DNA of 64,000 bases from positions 124,001-188,000 of the forward strand of contig JAJSPD010000080.1 in NCBI GenBank assembly GCA_021307315.1, given 5' to 3'. Made by a program: the position numbers and the translations under genes. Position 1 is the stretch's first letter; each line of letters opens with the position of its first letter. Below the pieces are notes generated by a model. It searched no databases and was not told the DNA's origin. It saw only the letters and a list, made by a program, of their open reading frames with translations. The stretch is from Bisporella sp. PMI_857 (lineage: Eukaryota; Ascomycota; Leotiomycetes; Helotiales; Helotiaceae). Below are positions 54,066-63,515 of this stretch, in pieces.

Positions 54066-54389
54066 TGTCACGGCCCTGGCCCTGTCTCGCTTAGAGCTTG
54101 GCCCCTGACACCACAGGGCTCGCTTATACTGGCCCTGGCCAGCCTCCTGAATGTAAAGCACTGCTTTCCTCCCCTTCTTCTGTCTGTAGCTTGTTCTCTT
54201 AGTTATAACAATTGACAGCCGTTCACGCCTTTGAGCCCCTCTTCCTGAGATCTACGGATCGAGATCTCTGAGTTGTTACATGGTGCTTTATATACAGGAG
54301 GCTGGCCAGGGGCTAGTGTAAGCGAGCCCTGTGGCGTCAGGGGCTGATCCTTAAGGGGCTCTAAGCGAGATAGGGTCAGGGCCGTGACA
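54066..54389. mobile_element. Family E LTR in inverted orientation fused to a partial direct copy
   Basis: 54066-54280 is the inverse of the 7.6-kb LTR (TGTCACGGCCCTGG to GAGTTGTTACA). It is followed at once by the 3' part of a direct copy, GTGCTTTATATACAGGAGG to GGGCCGTGACA (54281-54389). The two form an inverted repeat. No matching target duplication was found, so insertion of one copy into another followed by deletion is likely. Confidence 0.75.
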
Positions 54390-54394
54390 GAAAG

Positions 54395-54840
54395 CTACAT
54401 TTTTACAGCTTCCATGTTGGCAATATAACGCTCGAATTATACACTTATTACACTTCCCCGAATGACCAATTATAAAGGCATGCAAAGCCAGCTTTGCCTG
54501 TCGTTGCGTAAGAGCAAAAAAGGTCGTTGAACGAGTCGAAATTGCTCTGTGTCACGTCTCATGCTCTGGGGCACACGGGATCTACATTAGCCGAGCTCTC
54601 TGGGCGCCTCGCGTATACATAGCCTGCTCTCCTCGAGCTCGTCTTCCCTCCTTAGCTTTGGATTCTTTGTATGATACCACCGTTGCCCTCTGCATCTGTA
54701 GATCCACAGCGCGTGTCGTGACACTTTGTGGTGGAAGAGATAATGGTACAATTGAAGCTTCAGCATTCAACGACGAAGGTCTGATGTTTAGAGCTGCTGA
54801 ATAGCCTTGATTTTGAGTGGCAGATACAGTTAATGACATG
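54395..54840 (-). pseudogene. MULE/Hop-type transposase N-terminal relic
   Basis: The minus strand opens MSLTVSATQNQGYSAALN and reaches SIVPLSLPPQ. It is interrupted by a solo LTR (54550-54723) and continues SNFDSFNDLF, then GKAGFA. After a frame change it gives IIGHSGKCNKCIIRALYC. This resembles the FAR1-like N-terminal zinc region of fungal MULE transposases. It is a short remnant and the assignment is moderate. Confidence 0.5.
54550..54723 (+). mobile_element. Solo LTR, family D
   Basis: A 174-bp unit runs from TGTCACGTCTC to GTGTCGTGACA. The flanks CTCTG (54545-54549) and CTTTG (54724-54728) are a target duplication with one transition. Sister of 9791-9963. Confidence 0.85.
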
Positions 54841-54848
54841 TTAATCAA

Positions 54849-55610
54849 TTGCGAGAATGCGCGGTACGGTTTCGGCGACAGTGAGGTAGCGATAGCAAGG
54901 TAGCAACAACGGGGTCAAATGGTGGTAGCAGCTACAGTACAAAACTTTACAGCCAATCCCTTACTACAGCCTTGTATCTTGGCTGCTCCTTACACCGCTT
55001 GCCTATTACAATATCTCGTGAACAAAACATGTCAACACGTTTCTTGGGTGTCAGTCTCACCAAATTCCAGTGGTGGAAACCCCACAGTGAACCTACCCAT
55101 TCGGTATTCTGATCCTTCCAAAAGATGTCATGTTGGAGCTGTGTCATTTTCCTTCCTATTCGACCACTTGATGTAGCCGACCCGAGCGTGTAGAAAAAGA
55201 GCTATTAAGAGAAGCCCGTTGGTGATGTGAAGCCCAACCCAGCCAAAGCCGGCTTCCAATAGGTTGGACGGGAACCAACGATGAGTCCCGGTACACAGGT
55301 CAAAGAGGATCCTAGCTTTTGAGAATGAGTAAAAGATTTCATTGGTTAAAAGGATTGCGCTGCCTCGAATACGGAGTAATTTTAGATATGACTTGTGTGC
55401 AAATGCAAGGTAAGGTACATTGTGAGGTCATCATGTGTTGGAACCGAAGTGGGACTCTCGCTAATTGTTAACAAAGTCACGAATTTCTGGTCTTTGAGAT
55501 ATGTACAGGCATTAGATATGGCACAGGCCAGTATGGGCATTAACAGATGAAAATAGAAAACAAAACTCAGGCTCAACCAAACCGTTCCGACGCGTGTTGA
55601 CACTTTCAAT
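54849..55610. other. Intergenic, no gene seen
   Basis: Nothing recognised. A short frame at 54919-55176 is not supported. Confidence 0.35.
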
Positions 55611-57480
55611 CTATGCGCGATTGAAACCGCACTCGAAGCCCTCTCGGTGGCAATAGCCAATTGAATATCCAAAGACCTCATTACTAACCTCTTTCTTTTT
55701 CTCCCTGATCCTCGTCGTCCATGCCTCCACATTATTAATAGCTTCCCTAGGTGACTGCCGGTATTCTAAAAGGGATGATAAAGTTCCAACTGGGCTGAAT
55801 TCCAGCTCCGGAACGGGCGATGGCAGGAAAGGCGTGCCCAATTGTGGAAGCTGATGCTTAGTTAATTTCTCTACCGCAAACGCTGCAAAAGCTTCATGAA
55901 GACAAGACGGCATATTAAATATAGAATGCTCTGTTGAGTATGTAATTGTTCACTTTTCCTTGCTTTCCCCTGCATAGTCTTCGCAGGTTGTCTCTTCAAT
56001 ACGCCCCGAGGTTTTGCAGGGGTCCTGGTTGTTAGATTGCTTGCAACCTTCCGCTCCGGTTTTGATCGGACTGCACGTTTTGAGGGGTCCGTAGACGCCG
56101 TCTTGGCTGGATCCTTAGCTACGCTAGAGACAGGTGGCTGTATCCGTTTGCTTCTGCGCGGAGTTACACGTTCAGGCGGAGGGGAAAGCCGCGGTTCTGC
56201 TGCATCCACACCAGATGACAATAACATGCCATCAGAGGATACGTCTTGTGAGATGTTCATTCGCCGTTGACGCCCGGGCTTTATTTTTCTAGCGGCTTTG
56301 GATGCCTTTGATGGATGGACTGAGCCAAGAGATGCGCTTGCCACTGGCTGCGGCTGCCCATCTTTATGAGACTGCTTTCTTCTGCTTGGCCACAACACCT
56401 TCGTAGAACCAAGAACCTGTTTACCCGTTCTAGGGCCAGGTGAATTCGGTGCAGAAGGAGGGTGTTCGGCGTCGTCATTCTCTAATCCAGCTGAATCAAT
56501 GTCTGCAGGTGGTCTCTGCTGAGACACAGTTATGGCGGCGGACGCCTCACGATGGTTTGATTCAACGGGAGGAAGGGGTTCGAAAAGGGGTGCAAAAAAC
56601 CCGTTTGCGGCTTCATGGTTGACGGATGGTTGTGCATTCCTTAGCGCAGTGCCGGAAACAGGAATGAGACCATCGGCGGCCTCCTCCTCAAGAGGCTCTT
56701 CATGCTTCCACGACATTCCAGGCAGTATACCCCATCCGGTTTTCCAAATCCTTCGCCTGGCCCAGGTGTTCTTGACAGTCTCGTACGCTCTCATATTGAT
56801 GTCGGCAATGTCAGCACTTCCCCCATTCGCGGATTCTTCTTGGATTCGTTCGCGCTCTTTCGACACCTGATAGACAAACTGATGATATGGACGTGAAGCC
56901 TCGCGCTCATGCTCTCGTACGACTCGCCGCTCTGCAATCCGTCGCTTTTCTTCGTCGCTCTTTGGACGTTTCGGTTTCGACTGCGGCTCCTTAGAGAAAA
57001 AGGAAAAAGGTAGAGTGAGGATTCTGCTTCTGTATCCGTCTCCGATTCCGATTCAAGCTCGAGCGGTTCTTCGTGCTTCCACCGCCCTATCGTGTAGTAG
57101 TTCCACTTGTTATTCCAGATGCCTTGCTCGACCCAGCGTTTCTTGACCATTTCACGAGCCTCTTCCTTGAAGGTATACAAATCTGCAAAGGTTAACTCCC
57201 TCCAACTCGTACTCGGATCTGTATTCCAAATCCGGCTCCTCTCTTCCTCTACCTGAGCTGAGAATTGTTTGTCTGGTTCTGAGGCCTCGTGCTCTCCTGT
57301 CAGCTGCATTCGTAGCTGCTGGCGGCGCTCCTCGCTAGGAGGAATTGGACTGGCAGATCGAATCGTCGTAGCTGACATATCCGATTTATATGGTGGTGGA
57401 GAATCACTATATCGCCCTCGTTCACGATCAAGTCGCTCCGGATACTCTTCTAATCCTGCTAGAGCTCTCTGCCTAGCCAA
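55611..57480 (-). CDS. Hypothetical two-module nuclear-type protein, one frame change
   Basis: The N-terminal frame (56791-57480) and the C-terminal frame (55871-56866) belong together. Each contains one copy of a module of about 70 residues: SRIWNTDPSTSWRELTFADL ... AREMVKKRWVEQGIWNNKW ... GRWKHEEPLE, and ERERIQEESANGGSADIADI ... AYETVKNTWARRRIWKTGW ... MSWKHEEPLE. The link is the basic stretch SKPKRPKSDEEKRRIAERR, reached only by a frame change near 57000 at a pyrimidine tract; no intron donor is visible, so it is a lesion or sequence error. The second half is rich in Lys, Arg, Ser and Pro (RVTPRRSKRIQPPVSS), which suggests nuclear localisation and disorder. A further frame at 55611-55913 may be a last exon. 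The true start is unclear because the frame is open upstream without an ATG; the first internal ATG lies near 57378. No family recognised. Confidence 0.6.
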
Positions 57481-57769
57481 ATCACTGCCTCGGACATCAA
57501 CAAAGCCAGCCGTGTGTGGTTGTCGTAAATGTGAGAGTGTGATGGGGAGGGGAAGTTGATTGAAAAAGATTTGGTTGTCGTAATCGCGAGGTTGTGATGC
57601 GGTTGAGTGGGGGGGGGGGGAAAATTGCAGAGAGAAAAATGCGAAAGGCTGATCGGAAGGTTACTAAGAGTTAATGGCGAGGAATATTGGTGCGGGAATC
57701 ACAGAGGGAGGTTGGGAGGGTCAACTATTTGGAACCCCGCGGGTTTCATGCCGCAGCAGAGTGCAATTA

Positions 57770-57895
57770 TTGTTGGTATGTTAGGTCCTGAGTCAATAGG
57801 GGAGTGAATAAAGGGGTGTGAATGGGGGAGTGAATGGAGGAGTGAATAAAGGATTCGGTCACATGGCCCACCTGTAGCATATAAGAGAACGCTTT
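57770..57895 (+). repeat. Dispersed repeat H, longest copy
   Basis: TTGGTATGTTAGGTCCTGAG, then repeated 'ggggagtgaat' words (one or two more than in the other copies), then CACATGGCCCACCTGTAGCA. Confidence 0.65.
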
Positions 57896-58009
57896 GTATG
57901 TAGATAGTTGAATCATATTTATTACTTTCACAGTAGGATCAACTAGATCAGGACTATAATAATTATTGCAAAAGACAATGTGGGAACACCCGGGTTGTAG
58001 TAATTACTT

Positions 58010-58161
58010 ATGCTTTAACCCGAGGGCACGCAGCACCGCGATCTCTGCGCAGTGCTAGTATGCTCGTTAAAGCTGGTGGATAAGTCTTGATTGTTGGTTG
58101 TTCTTGTTTCTAAATTGCTACAGGATCGTGAGGTGTAAGTCCTGAAAACACTTACACTCAC
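58010..58161 (+). repeat. Dispersed repeat G, third copy
   Basis: GCACCGCGATCTCTGCGCAG and TGCTAGTATGCTCG match the 6.4-kb copy. A 12-13-bp imperfect stem, GTGAGGTGTAAGT / ACTTACACTCAC (58128-58161), occupies the place of the hairpin in the other copies, although its sequence is different. Confidence 0.6.
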
Positions 58162-58315
58162 ATGATCCGGTGTTCACGTGATTCTATTTACGTTTCTCTG
58201 ATTCTAAGAAAAATCAAAAGTCTTACCAACTAAACTACTAGATCAGATGACTTGTCATAACTTTTTGTCACCCCAAAACCGAAGGGTTAACTTAAAAATA
58301 CTATAGAGTCCGTGC

Positions 58316-59510
58316 CTATCGCTCTGGTTGTGGACCCCAGACACTACCCCATCGCAACCAAATACCCCGAGCAATTTCAGAGTGCGCAACCCTTTTAGGA
58401 TGAAAACCTTTCTTATACCCATCAGGCCAAAATGATGTTAGGGAATGTGGAGGCGGAAGGTCAAAATCGGAGTCGGAAGCCAACATTGCCCTGAAGTGAC
58501 AGGCAATGTCAAACTCCTCTCCAGATAATTCGTCGGCCCCCAGCTTCCTCTCACAAGTTGTTAGATCCAAATCCCTAACATTGATGCGTTCGGCATCCTG
58601 TGGGATGACACCTCCATCATCGTCATCGCCAAAGATCGTAAAAAACCATGCATCGTCTTTCCAATCTCGTGGAGTTCCGTCTGAATTCTGAAAATCGCAG
58701 TATCTATGATACCAATAATGATTATCAACTTCATAGTAGAATATGCGCTTTTTGCTTCTTTCAAGTAGTTGTCTGTTTCTTATTTCGATTACGGTTTGCT
58801 TGATAAGTTCGTTGACAGTGGAAATAGCTGCATTAACACGCTGGCGCTTTTCAAGCGATAACTTCGGTGCAATATATCTGCCTCCAGTAACGAAAGACTT
58901 GTCGTTGCAACGTAGTTCTAACCCGTTGAAAAGTCGCGGATAACTGAGGACAACTAGAGTAAATCCTGGAAGAGTCGATTGTTGCAATATTCTCATGTAA
59001 GTTTGCCACAGCTTATCGGCGAACGCTTTGCTATGTATCTCCTGTTCGCTCCTTTCCAACTGGTCGTTACATTGTCCAGCATATCGTTGGGCAAAGAAGC
59101 ACTTTACGATAACTTTCGAGAACCAGACATCATTGCCTCCAATTGTTAGGGTCGCCCAACCACCAGCAGGAACGGATAGATCGTGCAGAAGATTGAGCTG
59201 TGACAACGGCCTGGAACGCCCTTCTACATTATCTAACACGTCCTTGACAACAGCTCCAGTACATGCAGCAAACTCTAATTTCTTGCTTTGGAGATAAATA
59301 CTATTCAACCTAGACACTTTTGTTAGTCGGGCGTTCTCTACCAAACTACGCCAGTCAGAAACGGATCTTAAAGTTACTTACTGCATGCCAAACGAGCCAT
59401 CCCCTCTCAAGCAAATTGCTTTCGTATCGTAGGCATCCCTGTAGTAAAATTCTCCGGTTCCAATGCCAGTACCGCATGATATAACGACCAACGTGCAACA
59501 ACGCAAAATG
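58316..59510 (-). CDS. SGNH/GDSL-type hydrolase, N-terminus eroded or unresolved
   Basis: The long minus-strand exon (58316-59344) carries LEFAACTGAVVKDVLDNV, block III TLTIGGNDVWFSKV, GFTLVVLSYPRLFN, a DNHYWYHRYC segment and the C-terminal GFHPKRVAHSEIA with the catalytic His. An upstream exon (about 59380-59510) gives GTGIGTGEFYYRDAYD and ICLRGDGSFGM, joined through a possible but very short 36-bp intron (GTAAGT ... GCGTAG). In this family the block I motif GDSY should come just before GTGIGTG, but the sequence reads VISC there, so the nucleophile region is altered. Related fungal proteins are secreted or vacuolar esterases. No signal peptide could be found. It may be a recent pseudogene or have a start I did not find. 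Confidence 0.72.
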
Positions 59511-59860
59511 GGGTAATCAATATGATATTTGATCAAATTGCAAATCGCAAATCGATATTAGCAAATAGCAATAACAACGGATTGCAAATCGCAAATCGCA
59601 AATCGCAATTAGAAATTGATTTACAACAAACTTAGAACTTTTTTCCAGTTCGAAAGTATCACCAACGTACTTACGTATAGTGGACAGGTTGAATAGGCAA
59701 AGAACAAAGCTGATTTCAGAGCAAATAATAGTGTATTTAATGCTATATTGCTATAGAATACTATACCAAAGTAATCAAAAACAGGCTAGCCAAACCCCTT
59801 TTCAAATCGATCAACAACAAAAAAACAAAAAAAGGAAAAGCGACCCGAGAAATAGTGAAA
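59511..59860. other. Heptamer repeat and AT-rich spacer
   Basis: About 59536-59615 holds GCAAATC/GCAAATA heptamers in two blocks (for example TTGCAAATCGCAAATCGCAA). No gene. Confidence 0.6.
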
Positions 59861-62800
59861 TTAGGCCTGTTTAGCGCTTCTTTTAGGGTTCTTTTTCCTC
59901 GTGTAAGTAACCTGACTTTTGACTTTTTTAGGAACTATTACAGGTGCCTGAGTAAGTTGCGCTGGAGGAGGAACCTCGTGATCGCTTTCAAGGTCAAAAG
60001 GCGCTATGGAAAAAGTAGAACAGTGATCTACGCTTTGATCAGGCGTTTTGGAAGGGTACTTAACAGTAATAGACGCTTCTTCGTCAGTAACAAACAAGCC
60101 GGGCGATTTTTTTTTCGGTAGAGGTTTTTGGTGGCTTTATGGGCTATATCCACTTTCTCCAAGGAAATTGCCTGGCTCTTTTGTATTGACAATATCGAAG
60201 CTACTATTACTAATATCCCCCTTTCGATCAAAGCGCTGACGTTTGTCCAACGGCCCAGCAAGCGCTTTATCGCCGATAGTGTCGGATTTATCTGAACCAC
60301 CAAAAGCTAGGTTAAGTTCTGAATCAGAGGCCGAGAAGCTCGAGCTTTCAGCTTCTTTCTTTTTATTCTCTGCAATGACCGCGTCACTGAAATGGCGCTT
60401 TTTGCGAGGTTGCGCTGGTGGTGATTCTTTGAATTTCAGCAATATAATAACGTCTACGTAATTTTTGCCTCTGTATAAAAGTCAGCAACGTAAGCTTTAA
60501 AAACGAAGTAAAACTACTGACTTTGGGTGCTTGAAATTATCCTGCGTAAAAAGGAAATCGCGACAATTTATACAACTCCAAAAGCTTTTCATATCAACCT
60601 TTATAGCGTCCTTTGTCTTTTTGTTGATTGATTTTGCGAAAGCGATTGAATCAGCGTCGTCAATAAAGCGTACAAGTGAAGTATTATCTTCAACGTTGCA
60701 ACCAGTCAAGTACTTGACAAAACGCGGCACAATAAGCTCATATTCGATCTATTCGTGCCTATCGTCGTTCACGTTGATTTTAGAGCGATTGTGGATATGA
60801 ACAGATAGTGTTTGCCTATACTGAACCATACTTTTATTGTGATATTCGATAATAGTTTCACGACCGAATTTGGAAGTGGTTTCGTAATAGTTGATACACT
60901 ATACTGATACCGAAAAAGAAAGAATCGACTTTTCAACACTTTGAGGCTCTAAGCAAAGTTAGCATCCAAAAACACTGAATATTTAGCTTAAAACTTACTG
61001 ATTTTCTTAGTGTTATTGATGCTTCGAACGCGAGCTTCAGCACTATACGATCTTTTCACTACTTCCTTCCTTTTTTTCTTGTATGTATTGGTCTTCATTT
61101 CAGAGCTCACTATTTCAATTTTATTATCTGTATTCTTAAATAACGCTTTACGAGCTTTTTTAGTTTCGGATTTCTTGGTTTTTTTCACAGCTTCATTTAC
61201 AACGCGCTGGCGGCCGTCCGAAGAGTTGATTTAAGCTGGAGGGCCGAATCTCGACTTTAAGTTTGATCCAAAAGTGCCAACTGTTCTGAAAGCTTTTAAA
61301 GCTTTTTTAGAAGGTACTGGAGCAGATAAACCATTAATTGCAGTATAAAGAAGAGGATTATGAAAGTTACAGCTTATACACTGTTTGACAACAAAGTCTG
61401 TAGAGTGTTGGTAAAGTAAAGCCTCGTATAGCGAGCTTGTGTAACAGTCAGCCGAAGGGTTTTCAGCTGTAGGACTTTCAGGGCTGCAAGCGGCACGCTC
61501 CGCCCATGGCCAGCCACGGGCTTACAGCTACAGCAGCCATAGGCTTCCAGCTACAGCAGCTCCAGCAGCCACAGGCTCCCAGCTACAACAGCTCCAGCAG
61601 CCACAGGCTTCCAGCTACAACAGCTACAGCAGCCACAGGCTCACAGCTACAGCACAGTGAAAGATATAAGGAACAGCTAGAGCTTTCTGAACAAGGCAAG
61701 CTTGAGTTTTTCCTTCCATGTTAGACTTACAAGCATACTTCTAATATTAATTCATCACTATTGCAACGACATCGCTAGTCACATATTTTATCTGTTATAT
61801 TGCAATCCCTCCTGCTGCCCTCTATTTGTTACAGCTTGCTTTTTACACTTGGTAAATTTGCGCTTTTTGAGTGTTTTGAAAACTCGACATGTCAGCTTAA
61901 AAGTAGAGAAAGAATGATATTGCAATAATCGAGGGGAATCTATTGTATTTAGAAAAAATTGAAAGCGTTTTTGTAATACGCTTAAGTGTAATAAATCATT
62001 TGTTGTTCTGAGAAATCAAGGTGCTTTGACAAAGTTTATAAAAAAGGTCAAAAAGCTTAACAATTAGCTCGTTACGCTTTAAACTAAACAACACACTTTA
62101 GTTGGCTGTACTATACGCTAGCGCGCCAAGTGCTTGCAAGGCTCCGACGCTTTACTTTATCAAAATATTTATTCTATTACAACGTCAACTTTTTTAGCTT
62201 TTGTAGCTTACGCTATATCGAACTTTTTTACTTCAATTAACAACGACAAGAAATTTTGCGCGCAGCGGCTCTTTTAATACACTATCGACGGCGTATATTA
62301 CTGAGTAAATCATCTTCAGTGTCGCTTTCAACCGGCGAAGCTGCTCCCTCTGAAACAAAACTGCGGCGATTATTTCGATTATGACTTGTCGAAATCTTTT
62401 CTTTTTTTTCGTTAGTTAAAAGATAAAATGAATCGTTGGCTTGCAAGTAATCGTTTCGGCTTTCATTGGCAAAATCTATACTTTCCTCATTTGTATTACT
62501 TTTAAAAGCTTGATCAAAGCTAGCCGCAACTTCTTGCGAAGCAAGCTCCTAATTATAGGCGCTTTTTGGTTTAGAAAAAAAGCCGAGGCCTTTTAAGTTG
62601 CCGTAGTGGATATAAGCTATCAAAGAAGCCCGCAAATCAATATAAGCCAGCGAATGAACAGTTTTGTTTGCATAGTTTAGTTGTTTCGAATTGAAAGGTA
62701 ATTGGTACCTATTTTTTTCCAGAGCGTTATAGCACTACTGTAGCGTTTTGGAAAGTAAATAGGCATTCTTGTTCCAATTACTATAGAGCTTTTTAAATTC

Positions 62801-62960
62801 AAAGAGCTTTTGCTGACTAAACTGCTGTTTGTAGTTGCAAATCTTTTCACCTGAGTAATAAAACAGCATTTATGGCTTTCTTGGAACCGAAAACAACTTA
62901 TTAGGCTGAAAGCGTATTTTATGGCGATTCCAAACATGAACGAAAGTTCTAAGCTTTTCG
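59861..62960 (-). pseudogene. Unidentified decayed coding region of an AT-rich element
   Basis: Minus-strand pieces read like one Lys/Asn/Ser-rich protein: YKQQFSQQKLFEFKKLYSNW and SLAYIDLRASLIAYIHYGNL (about 62590-62850), FDQAFKSNTNEESIDFANES and SFVSEGAASPVESDTEDDLL (about 62285-62520). Further on come CISCNFHNPLLYTAINGLSA (about 61335-61400), KKTKKSETKKARKALF (about 61150), the FIDDADSIAFAKSINKKT and SFWSCINCRDFLF segment (60540-60670), and PVIVPKKVKSQVTYTRKK near the end at 59861. Several stops (some TAG for likely CAG) and phase changes break it, and a solo LTR is inserted at 61440-61833. CxxC pairs recur. It does not match any transposase I can name. Whether all pieces are one gene is inferred from order, strand and composition. 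Confidence 0.4.
61440..61833 (+). mobile_element. Solo LTR, family C
   Basis: A 394-bp unit runs from TGTAACAGTCAGCC to CTATTTGTTACA. It has a perfect 5-bp duplication, GCTTG (61435-61439 and 61834-61838). Its internal minisatellite is one or two units shorter than in the 28.5-kb copy. Confidence 0.95.
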
Positions 62961-63248
62961 CGAATAATAGGAATATAAATACAAAGTATAGCAATCACGT
63001 CAAGTAAAGAATTCTTGAAATATTGGCCTTTAGCGCGTAAGCGTTAAAAATATATTTTCCACTTGTTTAAAAAGCTCTAAGCAAATTGTTAGCAGTAATT
63101 TCAGGTTTCTATTTTTTTATCTATTGCAAAATTACACTAAAAACACTGTATTTTCAAAATAATTGAATATCGAAAAACTGCTTGTTTTACGAAATAAGCT
63201 TTGCAGAACTACTGCGCAGCTGTAAAATCGAGCTTGCGCTTATATAAT

Positions 63249-63452
63249 TGTCAGGCGCCAGGATGTCACGTGCTGAGGGGCAATGAAGGGGGCTCGGTAA
63301 AGGCACTGAGACTTGGCATGTATGGGCACGTAGGGGGCCGCCAGGGGTTCGGAGGGTATAAGTAGGGGACTCGAGACGTAGTAGAGAGGGTAGAGATTAG
63401 TCTTTGTTCAATATATGAGTTGATTCGTGCCACACTACTCCAGCACCTTACA
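63249..63452 (+). repeat. Probable 5' LTR of a Ty3-type element
   Basis: It starts TGTCAGGCGCCAGG and is taken to end CAGCACCTTACA. A promoter-like GGGTATAAGTAGGGG lies at about 63356. The second LTR is outside the window, so the right limit is provisional. Confidence 0.5.
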
Positions 63453-63515
63453 TTCTAATCTCTTCAACGAGGTGTAGTTCGGCACGAGTCAAAAGAGTAT
63501 CGTACTCGAAACGCC

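Larger units (their letters stand above)
57481..58315. other. Intergenic with repeats H and G
   Basis: A G-run lies at 57610-57619. Repeat H lies at about 57770-57895 and repeat G at about 58010-58161. The two lie about 115 bp apart and may be parts of one larger element. No gene. Confidence 0.5.

Noticed and set aside
58200..58260. Possible tRNA fragment (ACCAACTAAACTACTAGATC)
   Set aside because: No acceptor stem or T-loop could be paired, so it is not a tRNA.
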